64,000 nt of DNA from Pseudomonas salomonii (GTDB lineage: Bacteria > Pseudomonadota > Gammaproteobacteria > Pseudomonadales > Pseudomonadaceae), in assembly GCF_900107155.1 (NCBI RefSeq), contig NZ_FNOX01000007.1, positions 336,170-400,169 on the forward strand. Reading direction: 5' to 3'. This document shows, in pieces, positions 27,880-37,287 of the stretch; the first letter of the stretch is position 1, and each line of letters opens with the position of its first letter. Position numbers and translations under genes: made by a program. A model generated the notes under the pieces. It saw nothing but the letters and a program-made list of their open reading frames with translations, ran no database searches and was not told the DNA's origin.

Positions 27880-29196
27880 TTACAGCGTGAGAGTAAGGCG
27901 CTTGACCAGCGCGCCAGGCAATAGATTGGACGAGGTATTGCGCTGGCTGTACGTACTCGCCGACAGCAGCAGTTCCCGTTCCGAGGTCAGCGCCTCAAGC
28001 TGCGAACCGAGCAGGCTGTAGACACTGTCATCAAACCGCATGGTGCTCACCGGCGCCTTGATTTCACCGTCTTCGACCCAGAACGTGGCGAAGCGCGTCA
28101 TGCCGGTCAGGCGTGCCGCCGGCAAGTCCGAGTAGTTCAAGTACCACAGGTTGCTGATGTACAAGCCAGTGCCCAATTGCTTGAGGATATCGGCCTGGCC
28201 CAGGTCGCCGGCGGCCATCTGCAAGGCGCTGGGCGACTCGTCGCTGCTGGCACCGTTGGTGCTCAGGCCATATTCGGCAGCGCTGCGCGAGTTGATCAGT
28301 TGGCCCTGGGCTTTACCGGCGTTGATCAGCGTGACATCGCTGCGCGGGTAGCCTTCGGTGGAAAATGCCTGGCTCAGGGAACCGCTGATCTGCTCATCGA
28401 CCCTCACCAGTGGGCTCAGCGACTGCTCACCCGTGTAGAGCTTTTGCAAGCAACTGCCTTTGCTGGCGATGGCCTGGGCGGAAAACCCGCCCCAGGTGAC
28501 GATGCTGAAGATTTCTTCCAGCGCCGCCGGGGCAAGGTAGGCGCGGTACTGGCCGGGAGGCAGCTTGTGCAGCGGGCGGCCAAGGAACGCCAGCTGCTCG
28601 CGCGCCCGCTGGAAACGCTCAATGAACGCGGCGCTGTCCCAGGTGTGCCCGGCGTAGCTGGCCTTTACCGCTTCGCCATTGGCGTGGAACAGGCTGAAAT
28701 CGAAGTTGAAACTATTGGCCTGGTGCCAACCGAACGCGCCGTCGGAGCTGGCAAAGCCACGGCTGATCGGGCCGGCAGCATAGAAGCCCACCAGGTCCAC
28801 ACCGTCGGCGGCCTGGCTGATATCTGCCAGCACCTGAGCCAGCTCCGGCAACGGTCGCAGTTGTTCGTTGTGGTTTTGCCAGGCGTTGTGGTTCAGCAGC
28901 AGGTACGGATCCTGCGGCAACAATGGCAGGGTTTCGCGCAGTTGTTGCAGGCCATCGGCGAGGCGCTGGCGATCCAGCTCCGGCTCGCCCGCCAGGGTGA
29001 TGCCGAGGTCGGCGTGGCGGCCATCGTTGATCAGCTTGAGGTTGAGGCTGGCCTGTTGCACCTGGCCGGCTTGGCGCACCTTGGCGTGGTTGAAACGCAC
29101 AAACTCCGACGACTCGTCAGCGTAGCCCAGGTGAAACTGTTCCTTGTCGGTGACGGCTTGTTTGAGCCAGTTCACCAGTGCCTTGAAGTTGTTCAT
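27880..29196 (-). CDS. TldE/PmbA-like protein (paralogue)
   Basis: 438 residues of the TldD/PmbA family. The HExxxH zinc motif is absent, and the core has TldE-like segments (YISNLWYLNYSDLPAARLTG and TRFATFWVEDGEIKAPV). TldE is the non-catalytic partner of the TldD protease, which trims microcins and other peptides. Its start overlaps the TldD-like stop by four bases (ATGA), so the two proteins are very likely made together as a complex. It is more divergent than the housekeeping PmbA. Confidence 0.82.
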   Translation of the reverse strand: MNNFKALVNWLKQAVTDKEQFHLGYADESSEFVRFNHAKVRQAGQVQQASLNLKLINDGRHADLGITLAGEPELDRQRLADGLQQLRETLPLLPQDPYLLLNHNAWQNHNEQLRPLPELAQVLADISQAADGVDLVGFYAAGPISRGFASSDGAFGWHQANSFNFDFSLFHANGEAVKASYAGHTWDSAAFIERFQRAREQLAFLGRPLHKLPPGQYRAYLAPAALEEIFSIVTWGGFSAQAIASKGSCLQKLYTGEQSLSPLVRVDEQISGSLSQAFSTEGYPRSDVTLINAGKAQGQLINSRSAAEYGLSTNGASSDESPSALQMAAGDLGQADILKQLGTGLYISNLWYLNYSDLPAARLTGMTRFATFWVEDGEIKAPVSTMRFDDSVYSLLGSQLEALTSERELLLSASTYSQRNTSSNLLPGALVKRLTLTL

Positions 29197-30638
29197 CAGG
29201 CATCTCCCCCGAACACGTCGATATCACTGAACACACAGGCCGGTGAGGCGTGGCCCACGCGGATCACCTGGTTGGGTTCGCCTTTGCCGCAGTTGGGCGT
29301 GCCTAACACCTGGAAGGTGCTGGCGTCGCCGACGGCGCTGAGGTTGCGCCAGAACTGCGCGGAGATGGCACGGTAGTTGGGGTTTTTGACCACACCCTTG
29401 AGTTCGCCGTTTTCGATCAACTGGCCCCACTCGCAGCCGAACTGGAATTTATTGCGCGCGTCATCAATGGACCAGGAACGGTTGGTACTCATCAGAATGC
29501 CGTGCTCGATGCCGCTGACCAGTTCGGCCTGGGTCTTGTCGCCTGCCTCGATATTGAGGTTGGCCATGCGGTCGATGGGCGGCCGGTTCCAGCCGCACGC
29601 GCGGCTGTTGGCCACGCCTGGCAGGTTCGCGCGAAATTGCGACAGCGCGCCACCCAAGGGCTTGAGCAACAGGCCATCGCGGATCAGAAATTGTTTGCTG
29701 GCGGCCGTGCCGTCGTCGTCATGCCCATAGCTGGCGAGCTGTTCGGGGATGTTCGGGTCGAAGGTCACGTTGAGCAAGGGCGAGCCGTATTGCAGGTGGC
29801 CGAAGTCGCTGGCTTTCACAAAACTGGTGCCGGCGTAGTTACGCTCATCGCCCAGAATGCGGTCCAGTTCCAGCGGATGGCCGATGGACTCGTGGATCTG
29901 CAGGATCATCTGGTCGGGCATCAGCAGCAGGTCGCGTGGGCCGTGGGGCGTGTTCGGCGCGAGCAGCAGTTGCAGGGCTTCGTCGGCGACCGTACGGGCG
30001 GCGCCGGCCAGGCCGAAGCGGCGAATCACGTTCGCACTGCCTTGCTGGCCGAAGTTGGTGCCGCCCAGGGTGCGGGTCTGGCTGTCGTTGCCGTCGAACG
30101 CGGTGACGCTCAGGCCCGGAAAGACGAAACGCTGGGCCTGGCGCAGCTCGGCGCCGGCACTGTTGAGGTAGATCTGCTCAACGTGCGTGGTGCCCAGGCT
30201 GACTTCCCAACTCACCAGACGCTCATCCTTGGGAACGCTGGCGGATTCATCGCCGAGCAGTTGGTAGCAGTCGCTCAGGGATGGGAAGGGCTGGTCGAGG
30301 TCGGGCGACAGGTAGTCGGCCACGTCGCTGGAAACCTGCTGTTGGTGCAGGTCGAGCAGGGCGTGGGGCGAAATCTGCCGGGCTTGCTGCTCGGCGCGCT
30401 CAAGGGCGGCTTGCAGGCCGGCGAGGGAAATATCGTTGGTTGCGGCGTAGGCTTCCACGCCATTGAGGCGCACCGTGAGCATCGCGCCCTCGTCGTGGCT
30501 CAGGTGTGGCGGCTCGGCGACGTTCTTGCGGACCGACAGGTACTGGCCGGATTCGCGCACATAACGCAGCGAGAAAAATTCGGCACGGGCGCGCAGGGCA
30601 CTGAAGTGTTGTTTGAGGGTGGGGTGGGCGTCGAACAT
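29196..30638 (-). CDS. TldD-like metalloprotease (paralogue)
   Basis: 480 residues. The zinc motif HESIGHPLELDRILGDE (HExxxH) is present near residue 255. The C-terminal segments (MSTNRSWSIDDARNKFQFGCEWG; VLGTPNCGKGEPNQVIRVGH) match the TldD family. With the overlapping TldE-like gene it forms a second TldD/E pair; I expect the housekeeping tldD and pmbA elsewhere in the genome. A peptide substrate is not visible nearby. Start chosen at ATG 30638 (MFDAHPTLKQHF), preceded by AAGGAGG. Confidence 0.85.
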   Translation of the reverse strand: MFDAHPTLKQHFSALRARAEFFSLRYVRESGQYLSVRKNVAEPPHLSHDEGAMLTVRLNGVEAYAATNDISLAGLQAALERAEQQARQISPHALLDLHQQQVSSDVADYLSPDLDQPFPSLSDCYQLLGDESASVPKDERLVSWEVSLGTTHVEQIYLNSAGAELRQAQRFVFPGLSVTAFDGNDSQTRTLGGTNFGQQGSANVIRRFGLAGAARTVADEALQLLLAPNTPHGPRDLLLMPDQMILQIHESIGHPLELDRILGDERNYAGTSFVKASDFGHLQYGSPLLNVTFDPNIPEQLASYGHDDDGTAASKQFLIRDGLLLKPLGGALSQFRANLPGVANSRACGWNRPPIDRMANLNIEAGDKTQAELVSGIEHGILMSTNRSWSIDDARNKFQFGCEWGQLIENGELKGVVKNPNYRAISAQFWRNLSAVGDASTFQVLGTPNCGKGEPNQVIRVGHASPACVFSDIDVFGGDA

Positions 30639-30683
30639 CGGGACCTCCTTGAGGGCAGCGCAGTCCCAGAGGCTAGCATAGGT

Positions 30684-30797
30684 GATCGTTCCCACGCTCT
30701 GCGTGGGAATGCCGCCTTGGACGCTCTGCGTCCGCTTTTGAAGGTCGTGACGCAGAGCGTCACAGGATGCATTCCCACGCAGAGCGTGGGAACGATC
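30684..30797. repeat. Family B palindromic repeat
   Basis: Inverted ends (CGTTCCCACGCTCTGCGTGG) between the TldD-like gene and betA; ends six bases from the betA stop. Confidence 0.88.
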
Positions 30798-30803
30798 AAC
30801 GGG

Positions 30804-32507
30804 TTACTGCGCGGTCGGGCCGACTTCACGCATCGGCTTGCCACGCACCGGCGCATCGCCTGCCACGTAGTAATCCGCCGTGCTGCGCGGCAGCGGCTGG
30901 CGGCCACGGATCTTGTCGGCAATTTTCTCGGCGATCATGATCGTCGGCGCGTTGAGGTTGCCGGTGGTGATGATCGGCATGATCGACGCATCCACAACAC
31001 GCAAGCCCTGCATGCCATGCACGCGGCCTTCGGCATCCACTACGGCCATCTCGTCGGTGCCCATTTTGCACGAGCAGGACGGGTGGAACGCAGTTTCGGC
31101 GTGCTCGCGGATGAACTTGTCCAGCTGCTCATCGGTTTGCACGTCAATACCTGGGCTGATTTCACGGCCACGGTATTGGTCGAGTGCCGGCTGCTGCATG
31201 ATTTCGCGGGTCAGGCGAATGCCATCGCGGAATTCCTGCCAGTCCTGTTCGGTGGCCATGTAGTTGAAGAGGATGCTCGGGTAGTCCCGAGGGTTCTTCG
31301 ACTTCAATTGCACGCGGCCACGGCTTGGCGAACGCATGGAGCCCATGTGCGCCTGGAAACCGTGCTCTTTCACACCGTTGCTGCCGTTGTAGTTAATCGC
31401 GACCGGCAGGAAGTGGTACTGGATGTTCGGCCAATCGAAGTCTTCACGGGTGCGGATAAAACCGCCCGCTTCGAACTGGTTGCTGGCGCCGATGCCGGTG
31501 CCGTTGAACAGCCATTCCGCACCGATAGCCGGTTGGTTGTACCAGAGCAGCGACGGGTACAGCGACACTGGCTGGGTGCAGGCGTATTGCAGGTACAGCT
31601 CAAGGTGGTCCTGCAGGTTTTCGCCGACGCCGGGCAGGTCGTGGACCACCGGGATGTCGAGGCTTTCCAGCAGTTTGGCCGGGCCCACACCGGAGCGTTG
31701 CAGCAGTTGCGGCGAAGCGATGGCGCCGCTGCACACCAGTACTTCTTTACGCGCACGGGCTTCAACGCGCTCTTCGGCCGCGCCGATCAGGTAACGCACG
31801 CCCACGGCACGCTTGCCTTCAAACAACACTTTGTCGGTAAGGGCGTGGGTGACGATGGTCAGGGTCGAGCGCTTCTTGGCCGTGTCCAGGTAACCGCGTG
31901 CGGTGCTGGCGCGACGGCCTTTAGGCGTGACGGTACGGTCCATCGGGCCGAAGCCTTCTTGCTGGTAGCCGTTCAAGTCGTCGGTACGCGGGTAACCGGC
32001 CTGTACGCCGGCTTCAACCATGGCGTGGAACAGCGGGTTGTTGCCGGCTTTCGGCGTGGTCACGCTGACCGGGCCGTCGCCACCGTGGTAGTCGTTGGGG
32101 CCGATGTCGCGGGTTTCGGCTTTACGGAAATAGGGCAGGCAGTCGAGGTAGGTCCAGTTTTCCAGACCGGGCAGTTTTGCCCAGTTGTCGTAGTCCAGGG
32201 CGTTGCCACGGATGTAGCACATGCCGTTGATCAGCGAAGAACCGCCCAGGCCTTTGCCGCGACCGCATTCCATCCGACGGCCGTCCATGTGTGGCTCTGG
32301 GTCGGTTTCGTAGGCCCAGTTGTAGCGACGGCCTTGCAGCGGGAACGCCAGCGCGGCCGGCATTTGGGTACGGAAGTCAAAACGGTAGTCCGGGCCGCCG
32401 GCTTCCAGCAGCAGGACGGTGACGCCTTCGTCTTCGGTCAGACGGGTCGCCAGGGTGTTACCGGCGGAGCCGGCACCCACAATGATGTAATCGTATTCTT
32501 GGGACAT
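30804..32507 (-). CDS. betA: Choline dehydrogenase
   Basis: 567 residues, GMC oxidoreductase family. FAD-binding DYIIVGAGSAGNTLATRLTE at the N-terminus, GMC signatures (GRGKGLGGSSLINGMCYIRG; GAIASPQLLQRSGVGP) and the C-terminal active-site region HPSCSCKMGTDEMAVVD. It oxidises choline to betaine aldehyde (and the aldehyde further) at the membrane. Start is ATG 32507 giving MSQEYDYIIVG. A REPIN separates it from betB, but all three bet genes on this strand are probably one regulon. Confidence 0.96.
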   Translation of the reverse strand: MSQEYDYIIVGAGSAGNTLATRLTEDEGVTVLLLEAGGPDYRFDFRTQMPAALAFPLQGRRYNWAYETDPEPHMDGRRMECGRGKGLGGSSLINGMCYIRGNALDYDNWAKLPGLENWTYLDCLPYFRKAETRDIGPNDYHGGDGPVSVTTPKAGNNPLFHAMVEAGVQAGYPRTDDLNGYQQEGFGPMDRTVTPKGRRASTARGYLDTAKKRSTLTIVTHALTDKVLFEGKRAVGVRYLIGAAEERVEARARKEVLVCSGAIASPQLLQRSGVGPAKLLESLDIPVVHDLPGVGENLQDHLELYLQYACTQPVSLYPSLLWYNQPAIGAEWLFNGTGIGASNQFEAGGFIRTREDFDWPNIQYHFLPVAINYNGSNGVKEHGFQAHMGSMRSPSRGRVQLKSKNPRDYPSILFNYMATEQDWQEFRDGIRLTREIMQQPALDQYRGREISPGIDVQTDEQLDKFIREHAETAFHPSCSCKMGTDEMAVVDAEGRVHGMQGLRVVDASIMPIITTGNLNAPTIMIAEKIADKIRGRQPLPRSTADYYVAGDAPVRGKPMREVGPTAQ

Positions 32508-32545
32508 TGGATGCACCCTCTTTTGAGATGGTCAGGTCGGGCCTC

Positions 32546-32625
32546 ATCGCAGGCAAGCCGGCTCCCACATTTGATTGGGTTCATACAGCACAAAATGTGG
32601 GAGCCGGGCTTGCCCGCGATGGCGG
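32546..32625. repeat. REPIN, family A (chimeric A3/A2)
   Basis: The left half is an A3-like copy (ATCGCAGGCAAGCCGGCTCC), the right half an A2 copy (GGGAGCCGGGCTTGCCCGCG). It sits between betA and betB. Confidence 0.88.
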
Positions 32626-32651
32626 CCTCGCGGGCAATACAACGCTCGGAT

Positions 32652-34124
32652 TTAGAACACCGAGGCGTAGTCGCCCAGCTCAACCTGTACCGATTTGATG
32701 CGGGTGAAGTTGTTCAGCGAGCTGATGCCGTTCTCACGGCCCACACCGGATTGCTTGTAGCCACCGACCGGCATCTTGGCGTCGGATTCGCCCCAGGCGT
32801 TGATCCAGCAGATACCCGCTTCCAGCTGATGAATCACGCGGTGGGCGCGGTTCAGGTCCTTGGTCACCAGACCTGCGGCCAGGCCGAAGTCGGTGTCGTT
32901 GGCGCGGCGGATCACTTCTTCTTCGGTCTCGTAAGTGAGGATGCTCATCACTGGGCCGAAGATTTCTTCACGGACGATGGTCATCTCGTCAGTGCAGTCA
33001 GTGAACACAGTCGGAGCCACATAAGCGCCTTTGGCGAATTCGCCGTCGGTCAGACGGTCGCCGCCGCACAGTACGCGGGCGCCTTCTTCCTTACCTTTGG
33101 CGATGTAGCCGAGCACGCTTTCCATGTGGGCGAAGCTGACCAGCGGGCCGAAGTTGGTGTTTTCGTCTTGTGGGTTGCCGACGCGAATGCGCGCAACACG
33201 CTCAACGATCTTGGCTTCGAACGCCGCTTGCAGGTGCTTGGGCACGAACACGCGAGTGCCGTTGGTGCAGACCTGACCGGAGCTGTAGAAGTTGGCCATC
33301 ATGGCGATGTCGGCGGCGCGATCCAGGTCGGCGTCTTCGAACACGATCAGCGGGGACTTGCCGCCCAGTTCCATGGTCACTTCTTTGAGCGAAGAGCTCG
33401 AAGCGCTGGCCATAACCTTCTTGCCGGTGTCGGTGCCGCCGGTGAACGAGACTTTCTCGATGCGCGGGTGCTCGGTCAGCCAGGTGCCGACTTCACGGCC
33501 GCTGCCGGTCAATACGTTGAACACGCCAGCCGGTACGCCGGCTTCGGTGTAGATCTCGGCCAGTTTCAGGGTGGTCAGCGAAGTGACTTCGCTTGGCTTG
33601 AAGATCATTGCGTTACCCGCCGCCAGGGCCGGTGCGGATTTCCACAGGGCGATCTGGATCGGGTAGTTCCACGCGCCGATACCGGCCACCACGCCCAGCG
33701 GCTCGCGGCGGGTATAGACGAACGAAGTGTCGCGCAACGGGATCTGCTCGCCTTCGATGGCCGGCACCAGGCCTGCATAGTATTCCAGCACGTCGGCGCC
33801 GGTGACGATGTCGACGTATTGGGTTTCGGAGAAGGCTTTACCGGTGTCCAGGGTTTCCAGGGCGGCCAGTTCATCGTTGCGCTCGCGCAGGATGTCGACG
33901 GCACGACGCAGGATGCGCGAACGCTCCATGGCGGTCATGGCAGCCCAGATTTTCTGGCCTTTTTCGGCGCTGACCACGGCACGTTCCACGTCTTCCTTGG
34001 TGGCGCGTTGCACTTGGGCGAGAACTTCACCGTTAGCCGGGTTGATGGCTTCGAAGGTGGCATCGCTGCCAGCGTCGCTGTAGCCGCCGTCAATGTAGAG
34101 TTTTTGCAGTTCGAAACGGGCCAT
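32652..34124 (-). CDS. betB: Betaine aldehyde dehydrogenase
   Basis: 490 residues, ALDH superfamily. Catalytic segments: Glu in TMELGGKSPLIVFED, Cys in SSGQVCTNGTRVFVP, and the NAD loop FTGGTDTGKKV; the Rossmann-binding PWNYPIQIALWK analogue reads AWNYPIQIALWKSAPALAAG. It converts betaine aldehyde to glycine betaine. ATG at 34124 (MARFELQKLYIDG) chosen over a longer open frame. Confidence 0.96.
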   Translation of the reverse strand: MARFELQKLYIDGGYSDAGSDATFEAINPANGEVLAQVQRATKEDVERAVVSAEKGQKIWAAMTAMERSRILRRAVDILRERNDELAALETLDTGKAFSETQYVDIVTGADVLEYYAGLVPAIEGEQIPLRDTSFVYTRREPLGVVAGIGAWNYPIQIALWKSAPALAAGNAMIFKPSEVTSLTTLKLAEIYTEAGVPAGVFNVLTGSGREVGTWLTEHPRIEKVSFTGGTDTGKKVMASASSSSLKEVTMELGGKSPLIVFEDADLDRAADIAMMANFYSSGQVCTNGTRVFVPKHLQAAFEAKIVERVARIRVGNPQDENTNFGPLVSFAHMESVLGYIAKGKEEGARVLCGGDRLTDGEFAKGAYVAPTVFTDCTDEMTIVREEIFGPVMSILTYETEEEVIRRANDTDFGLAAGLVTKDLNRAHRVIHQLEAGICWINAWGESDAKMPVGGYKQSGVGRENGISSLNNFTRIKSVQVELGDYASVF

Positions 34125-34233
34125 AAAGTCCTCGCAAGTGCATAAGTGGTTGGCGTTACCCGCCGCCAGTGGGCCATGGGGTTGTGGCAACACTGGGCGG
34201 CAGACGTTCAGGGGTTGAGCGGTTATGTGTGCT

Positions 34234-34827
34234 CTAACTCACCTGCTTGGCCAATTGGAAATCCATGTATTCGTAAGCGATCCGTTGCGCCTGCTCCGTG
34301 TCGAAAGCGTCTCCCGACAGGGCGCCGCGCAACCACAAACCGTCGATCAGGGCCGCCAGGCCTCTGGCTGCTTTGCGTGCGTGCGGCAGCGGCAGCACTC
34401 GGCGGAACTGGCAGCACAGGTTGGAATACAGACGTTGATCGTTGATCCGCTGCAACCTGTGCAATGACGGGTGGTGCATGCTGGCGGCCCAGAAGGCCAG
34501 CCAGGTTTTCATTGCCGGTCCGTTGACCTGGCTGGCGTCAAAGTTGCCCTCGATGATCACCCGAAGGTGGGCACGGGGGCTGTCGTCTTTCAACGCTTGC
34601 CTGCGTTCGTGGACGTTCTCGATCAGCACATTCATCAAGTACCGCATCGTTGCGGCGATCAGGCCGTTCTTGTCCTGAAAGTAGTGACTGATGATGCCGT
34701 TCGAGACGCCGGCCAAACGGGCGATCAGCGCAATGCTGGCATCTCCCATTCCAACCTGATCGATGGCCGTCAAAGTGGCTTCGATCAACTGCTGGCGGCG
34801 TATGGGTTGCATACCGACCTTGGGCAT
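34234..34827 (-). CDS. betI: TetR-family repressor BetI
   Basis: 197 residues. N-terminal TetR helix-turn-helix (RRQQLIEATLTAIDQVGMGD, then IARLAGVSNGIISHYFQDKN) and a ligand-binding C-terminal half with LRGALSGDAFDTEQAQRIAY typical of BetI. It represses bet genes until choline is present. It lies upstream of betB on the same strand and divergent from betT, with a 20-bp palindrome between. Confidence 0.94.
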   Translation of the reverse strand: MPKVGMQPIRRQQLIEATLTAIDQVGMGDASIALIARLAGVSNGIISHYFQDKNGLIAATMRYLMNVLIENVHERRQALKDDSPRAHLRVIIEGNFDASQVNGPAMKTWLAFWAASMHHPSLHRLQRINDQRLYSNLCCQFRRVLPLPHARKAARGLAALIDGLWLRGALSGDAFDTEQAQRIAYEYMDFQLAKQVS

Positions 34828-34897
34828 GTAGCACCTCTCCTTAGGCCTGCCGTTGGGCGATAAACGCCCGTCGGCTTGATGGCCAGTCTATTTTGTT

Positions 34898-34917
34898 TTG
34901 ATTGAACGTTCAATCAA
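34898..34917. promoter_or_regulatory. BetI operator
   Basis: Perfect 20-bp palindrome TTGATTGAACGTTCAATCAA in the betI-betT divergent region, 71 bases from the betI start. Position and the ATTGAACGTTCAAT core fit a TetR-type site; assignment to BetI is by context. The rest of the 334-base gap shows no gene. Confidence 0.8.
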
Positions 34918-35161
34918 CAAAGAATAAGATCTGCGACAAATGGTCGCTGCCTACAGATTTTTCCTACCTGTGAGCGACGTCCTCTGACACCTGCAAAAAC
35001 CCTTGAAACAGGCCGAATCAGGGCCTGGCCACTGCCTCGACGAGGCTCAAGAATTTTCGGGGTGTCTTTATAACACCCGTCCGTCGACTGCCGAAAAATC
35101 GATGTCCCGGGATAACCGTTGCCTTGTGTTTCTCTCTCGCACTGCCCGGAGCATCTGCGCC

Positions 35162-37153
35162 ATGAGTTCTGCCTCTCTTATAAAGACCCCGCCGGAAAAG
35201 GTCAGGGTCAACGGTTGGGTGTTCTACACCTCCACCGCGCTCATTCTGTTGTTGACCGCCATTTTGATCATCGCCCCGCAGGAGGCCGGGCGCATGCTCG
35301 GCATAGCCCAGGCGTGGCTGTCGAAAAGCTTCGGCTGGTACTACATGGTGGTCATCGCTGCCTACCTGGTGTTTGTGGTCGGCCTGGCGTTTTCGTCCTA
35401 CGGTAAATTGAAACTGGGCAGCAAGGACGACACCCCGGACTTCAGCTACGGCGCCTGGGCCGGCATGCTGTTCTCGTCCGGCATCGGCATCTCGCTGCTG
35501 TATTTCGGGGCTTCCGAGCCGTTGGATCACTACTTCAACCCGCCCGAAGGCGCCGCCGCCAGCAATGGCGCAGCCCGCCAGGCGTTGCAGTTGACGTTCC
35601 TGCACTGGGGCCTGCACGGCTGGGCGATTTATGCGCTGGTCGGCCTGGCCGTGGCGTACTTCGCGTACCGTCATAACCAGCCGCTGGCCTTGCGTTCGGC
35701 ACTGTACCCGCTGGTGGGCGAGCGTTGGGTCAAAGGCGCAGCCGGTCACGCGGTGGACGGTTTCGGCATGTTCGTGACCCTGCTGGGCCTGGTGACGAAC
35801 CTGGGGATTGGTTCGATGCAAGTGTCGTCGGGCCTTGAAAATCTGTTCGGCATGCAGCACAGCAACACCAACCTGCTGATCGTGATCATCGTGATGAGTA
35901 CCGTAGCGACCATCGCCGCCGTGTCGGGTGTGGAAAACGGCATTCGCCGCCTGTCCAACCTCAACATCGTGTTGTTCAGCGGCTTGCTGATCTTTGTGCT
36001 GTTGTTTGGCCCGACCCTGCACCTGCTCAATGGCCTGGTGCAGAACACCGGTGACTACCTCAACGGCATCATCCTGAAAACATTCGACCTGTATGTGTAC
36101 GAAGGCGATGCCGACAAGACCGAGCGCTGGATGGGCCTGTGGACCCTGTTCTACTGGGCCTGGTGGATTTCCTGGGCGCCATTTTTCGGCATGTTCATCG
36201 CGCGTATTTCCCGTGGTCGTACGGTGCGTGAGCTGGTGGCCGGCGTGCTGCTGATCCCGCTGGGCTTCACCCTGGCGTGGTTGTCGATCTTCGGTAACTC
36301 GGCGCTGGACCTGGTGTTGAACCACGGTGCGGTGGAGTTGGGCAAGACGGCGCTGGAACAACCGTCGATGGCCATCTACCAACTGCTTGAGCATTACCCG
36401 GCGTCGAAAATCGTGATCGGTGTGTCGATCTTCGTGGGCTTTGTGCTGTTCCTGACCCCGGCGGATTCCGGCGCGGTGATGATGGCCAACCTGTCCTGCA
36501 AGGGCGGCAATGTGGATGAAGATGCGCCGCACTGGTTGCGGATCTTCTGGTCGGCGGTGATCACTCTGGTGACCATCGGCCTGCTGTTCGCGGGTAACTT
36601 CGAAGCCATGCAAACCATGGTGGTGCTGGCGGGGCTGCCGTTCTCGGTGGTGCTGATTCTGTTTATGTTCGGTTTGCACAAGGCGATGCGCCAGGATGTG
36701 GCCATCGAACAGGAGCAGGCGCAATTGGCCGAACGTGGTCGTCGTGGTTTCAGCGAGCGTTTGACCGCCCTGGACCTGCAACCGAGCCAGGGCACTGTGC
36801 AGCGCTTTATGGACAAGCACGTTACGCCGGCGTTGGAAGAGGCGGCGGCAACCTTGCGTGAGCAAGGGCTGGAGGTGCAGACGCTGCTGGGTAAATCCAA
36901 GCGCTGCATCGGTGTGCGTATCGAGATGGAAGAGGGCAACCCGTTTGTCTATGAAGTGAGCCTGGATGCTTACTCCTCGGCACCGAGCGACCTGCCCGAA
37001 GAAGAGCGCACCCGCTACTACCGGGCCGAGGTCTACCTGCACAACGGACCTCAGGAATATGACCTGATGGGCTTCGCCCAGGAGCAGATCACCCGGGACG
37101 TGCTCGATCAGTTTGAGAGCCATCGGCAGCTCCTTGGCCGTGTCTATAGCTGA
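35162..37153 (+). CDS. betT: BCCT-family choline transporter
   Basis: 663 residues with about 12 membrane helices and a long cytoplasmic C-terminal tail (about residues 510-663). BCCT signature region: WTLFYWAWWISWAPFFGMFI, then SRGRTVRELVAG. The long tail and linkage to betIBA point to a BetT-type high-capacity choline carrier, sodium- or proton-coupled and osmotically regulated. The open frame begins 53 codons upstream, but ATG 35162 (MSSASLIKTPPEKVRVNG) is the conserved start. Confidence 0.94.
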   Translation: MSSASLIKTPPEKVRVNGWVFYTSTALILLLTAILIIAPQEAGRMLGIAQAWLSKSFGWYYMVVIAAYLVFVVGLAFSSYGKLKLGSKDDTPDFSYGAWAGMLFSSGIGISLLYFGASEPLDHYFNPPEGAAASNGAARQALQLTFLHWGLHGWAIYALVGLAVAYFAYRHNQPLALRSALYPLVGERWVKGAAGHAVDGFGMFVTLLGLVTNLGIGSMQVSSGLENLFGMQHSNTNLLIVIIVMSTVATIAAVSGVENGIRRLSNLNIVLFSGLLIFVLLFGPTLHLLNGLVQNTGDYLNGIILKTFDLYVYEGDADKTERWMGLWTLFYWAWWISWAPFFGMFIARISRGRTVRELVAGVLLIPLGFTLAWLSIFGNSALDLVLNHGAVELGKTALEQPSMAIYQLLEHYPASKIVIGVSIFVGFVLFLTPADSGAVMMANLSCKGGNVDEDAPHWLRIFWSAVITLVTIGLLFAGNFEAMQTMVVLAGLPFSVVLILFMFGLHKAMRQDVAIEQEQAQLAERGRRGFSERLTALDLQPSQGTVQRFMDKHVTPALEEAAATLREQGLEVQTLLGKSKRCIGVRIEMEEGNPFVYEVSLDAYSSAPSDLPEEERTRYYRAEVYLHNGPQEYDLMGFAQEQITRDVLDQFESHRQLLGRVYS

Positions 37154-37168
37154 TGGTTGAGCTTGAAT

Positions 37169-37281
37169 GATCGTTCCCACGCTCCGCGTGGGAATGCCTC
37201 CTGTGACGCTCCGCGTCACGATTTCAAGAGCGGACGCAGAGCGTCCAGGGCGGCATTCCCACGCGGAGCGTGGGAACGATC
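37169..37281. repeat. Family B palindromic repeat
   Basis: Inverted ends with CGTTCCCACGCTCCGCGTGG between the convergent betT and cbcV genes. Confidence 0.88.
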
Positions 37282-37287
37282 AGGCGA

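Noticed and set aside
29502..34145. Longest open frame in the window (1547 codons, plus strand)
   Set aside because: It lies opposite the TldD-like gene, betA and betB, runs through repeats and intergenic DNA, and shows no recognisable domain. It is an antisense shadow of high-GC codon use.
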